A stretch of 64,000 nucleotides of DNA from Malurus cyaneus samueli. Lineage: Eukaryota > Chordata > Aves > Passeriformes > Maluridae. Positions 62,601-64,000 of the stretch are shown here, piece after piece (positions within the stretch are counted from its first letter, which is position 1; each line of letters begins with the position of its first letter). A program made the translations under genes and the position numbers. The stretch is taken from assembly GCA_009741485.1 (NCBI GenBank), contig CM019230.1:10534161-10598160 (forward strand), in the 5' to 3' direction. The notes under the pieces were generated by a model, which worked only from the letters and a program-made list of their open reading frames with translations, searched no databases and was not told the DNA's origin.

Positions 62601-64000
62601 GTGGCAGTTCATAAGACTCATCTTCTCTTCCCAAAGTTGCTGTCTCAGGACCTGCATCACCTGATTGACCCTGATGTTTTCTGAAGTTGGAAACCCTCAG
62701 ACTCCTTTTTCATTTCTCCAGTAGGAGTGGTTCAGGGTAGCTAATGGGGAAAAACCACCTGGTGAGTGGTGTCCTCAGCTGAGTGGACAGTTGTGGTGTG
62801 CCTGTCATATCCCTGTCTCTGAGTGCCTGACAGGAATTGTCTGGAGACCAAGCTCTCCTGCTGCTTGCTGAAGGTCTGTCTGCTTTCCCACCCTCACCTC
62901 TCTCCCCCTGCCTCTGTTGATGAAGTTTTCTGGTTTTTCACCTTCCATGACCCTTAGAGGAAGGGGCAGTCACTTCCCCAGTAATGGTGTTTGAAGGATA
63001 CCTTACTAGGTCTCTGGATCCAGTCCCCTTTGCTTCCTGACAGCCAAGAGTGCTGCTTTTGGGGGAATTCCTAGGTATGGGAATGATGCTGTGACAGGCC
63101 TTTGGGTTCTTGCTCTTCCAGGACAGTCTTAGCAGTTTTCCAGATTCCTTTGATTCTCACTTAGTGAATGTCCCATCTGTTTGTGCTTACCTTGGAGAAC
63201 TGTTAAACACTCTGGCCTTCAGTTTTTTTGTTGCCTTACTTGCAAGATGACCATAAGGTTTTGATCTTCTGAACTCAACAGGCCACTGAATGCTGTTTGA
63301 ACGTGGCACACATGGCATTTTTATCCTTGGCATGAGAGTGTGCAGTTAAATCTGCAGTTGAGGCTGTTTCTTTGTCTTGCCCTGTGCAGATTTTTAGGAA
63401 ACCCCAGTGTGTTTCCCCAGAAAGGCCTGCACTCCTGCAGTCACTAACCCAGTAAATAACAAGCTCTGTGAGGAAGGTGAGTGCAGGGGGACCTTCTTGA
63501 GGAATTCACTCTGCTGAGAGTTCATTTTTTGCTCTCTGAAAGCTGTGCTGAACAATACCCTGTGTTTCAGTGAGATGCTGCAGGAACAGGTGTTTATCCC
63601 AATGCATGGTTGGAGTGGGACAGCCTGCACGGGTGCTTCTCCAGGCATGTCTCTCATAACATCTCATTGTTTTGGAGGCAGTGGTTGGAGGTTTTCTGTC
63701 TCAGCTTCATCATCTGCTGAGGTTCCATCAGGAGTTCTGCATGAAGTGGTGGTCTTAAAGTATCCATTGAGATTTTCCCAAAGTCACATGTACGAAGGGG
63801 GGGGAAAAACCCCACCAAACGATGCTGCTGCATCCTCTGTCTGCAAAACACCTTGTCCTGACCTGGAATCTGGTTCCTAGGAGGGGATTTCTGGGACTGG
63901 CAGCGCTGTGGCTGTCCTGCACTGCTCCAATGCAGACTTGGTGGCAGATGCCTTCTTGCTCCTGCTGCAAATAGGAGGTGTCTCTGACCATGAAGTGTTG
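59666..64000 (+). other. MYH10 intron 4, 5' part
   Basis: The intron starts with GTGAGT and no acceptor followed by P-loop codons is found before 64000, so exon 5 lies outside. I recognise no repeat family, RNA gene or coding segment in these 4.3 kb. The stretch 59940-60660 is GC-richer than the rest. Short open frames here have no exon-like borders. Confidence 0.8.

Noticed and set aside
59666..64000. Search for the P-loop exon and the loop-1 B1 neural exon
   Set aside because: No GESGAGKT codons or the known B1 insert are found; they must lie beyond the window.

Overview
The window looks like avian nuclear DNA, probably from a songbird-like genome. It contains several CR1 LINE fragments with the typical CR1 3' end, compact introns, a very GC-rich upstream flank packed with minisatellites, and a vertebrate gene with split exons. 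No bacterial, phage or organellar features are present. One protein-coding gene can be assigned with confidence: the 5' part of MYH10, the non-muscle myosin heavy chain II-B, on the + strand and running out of the window at its 3' end.

Positions 1 to about 23,700 are the upstream flank. I see no convincing gene there. It holds about ten tandem arrays (unit sizes 19 to 50 bp), a 220-bp G-rich polypurine block, CR1 fragments, an A/C-rich island at 2640-3360, and several moderately AT-rich patches with clustered factor-like motifs that may be regulatory. One orphan exon-like reading frame (17510-17684) is the only coding hint.

Positions 23,740-24,760 are a CpG island carrying the MYH10 promoter, with four CCAAT boxes in the same orientation and GC boxes. 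Non-coding exon 1 ends at 24365. Exon 2 (26834-27211) carries the start codon at 26867 and codes for residues 1-115. Exon 3 (39601-39757) codes for residues 116-167. Exon 4 is a 28-nt exon (59638-59665) that ends just before the P-loop codons. The P-loop exon and the rest of the motor, neck and rod lie beyond 64000.

The most interesting signal is a 72-nt exon-like segment at 44371-44442, inside the 19.9-kb intron between exons 3 and 4. It has an acceptor and a donor, is open in the required phase (1-1), is a multiple of three and keeps four CpGs in a CpG-poor intron. A long pyrimidine tract and a perfect 8-bp hairpin lie upstream. If included, it would add 24 residues (net charge about +4) between Gln167 and Asp168, ten residues before the ATP-binding P-loop. 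That position differs from the loop-1 (B1) and loop-2 (B2) inserts known for this myosin. Intron 2 also contains an exact 186-bp direct duplication (35388-35573 and 36529-36714), which is either a recent event or an assembly artefact.
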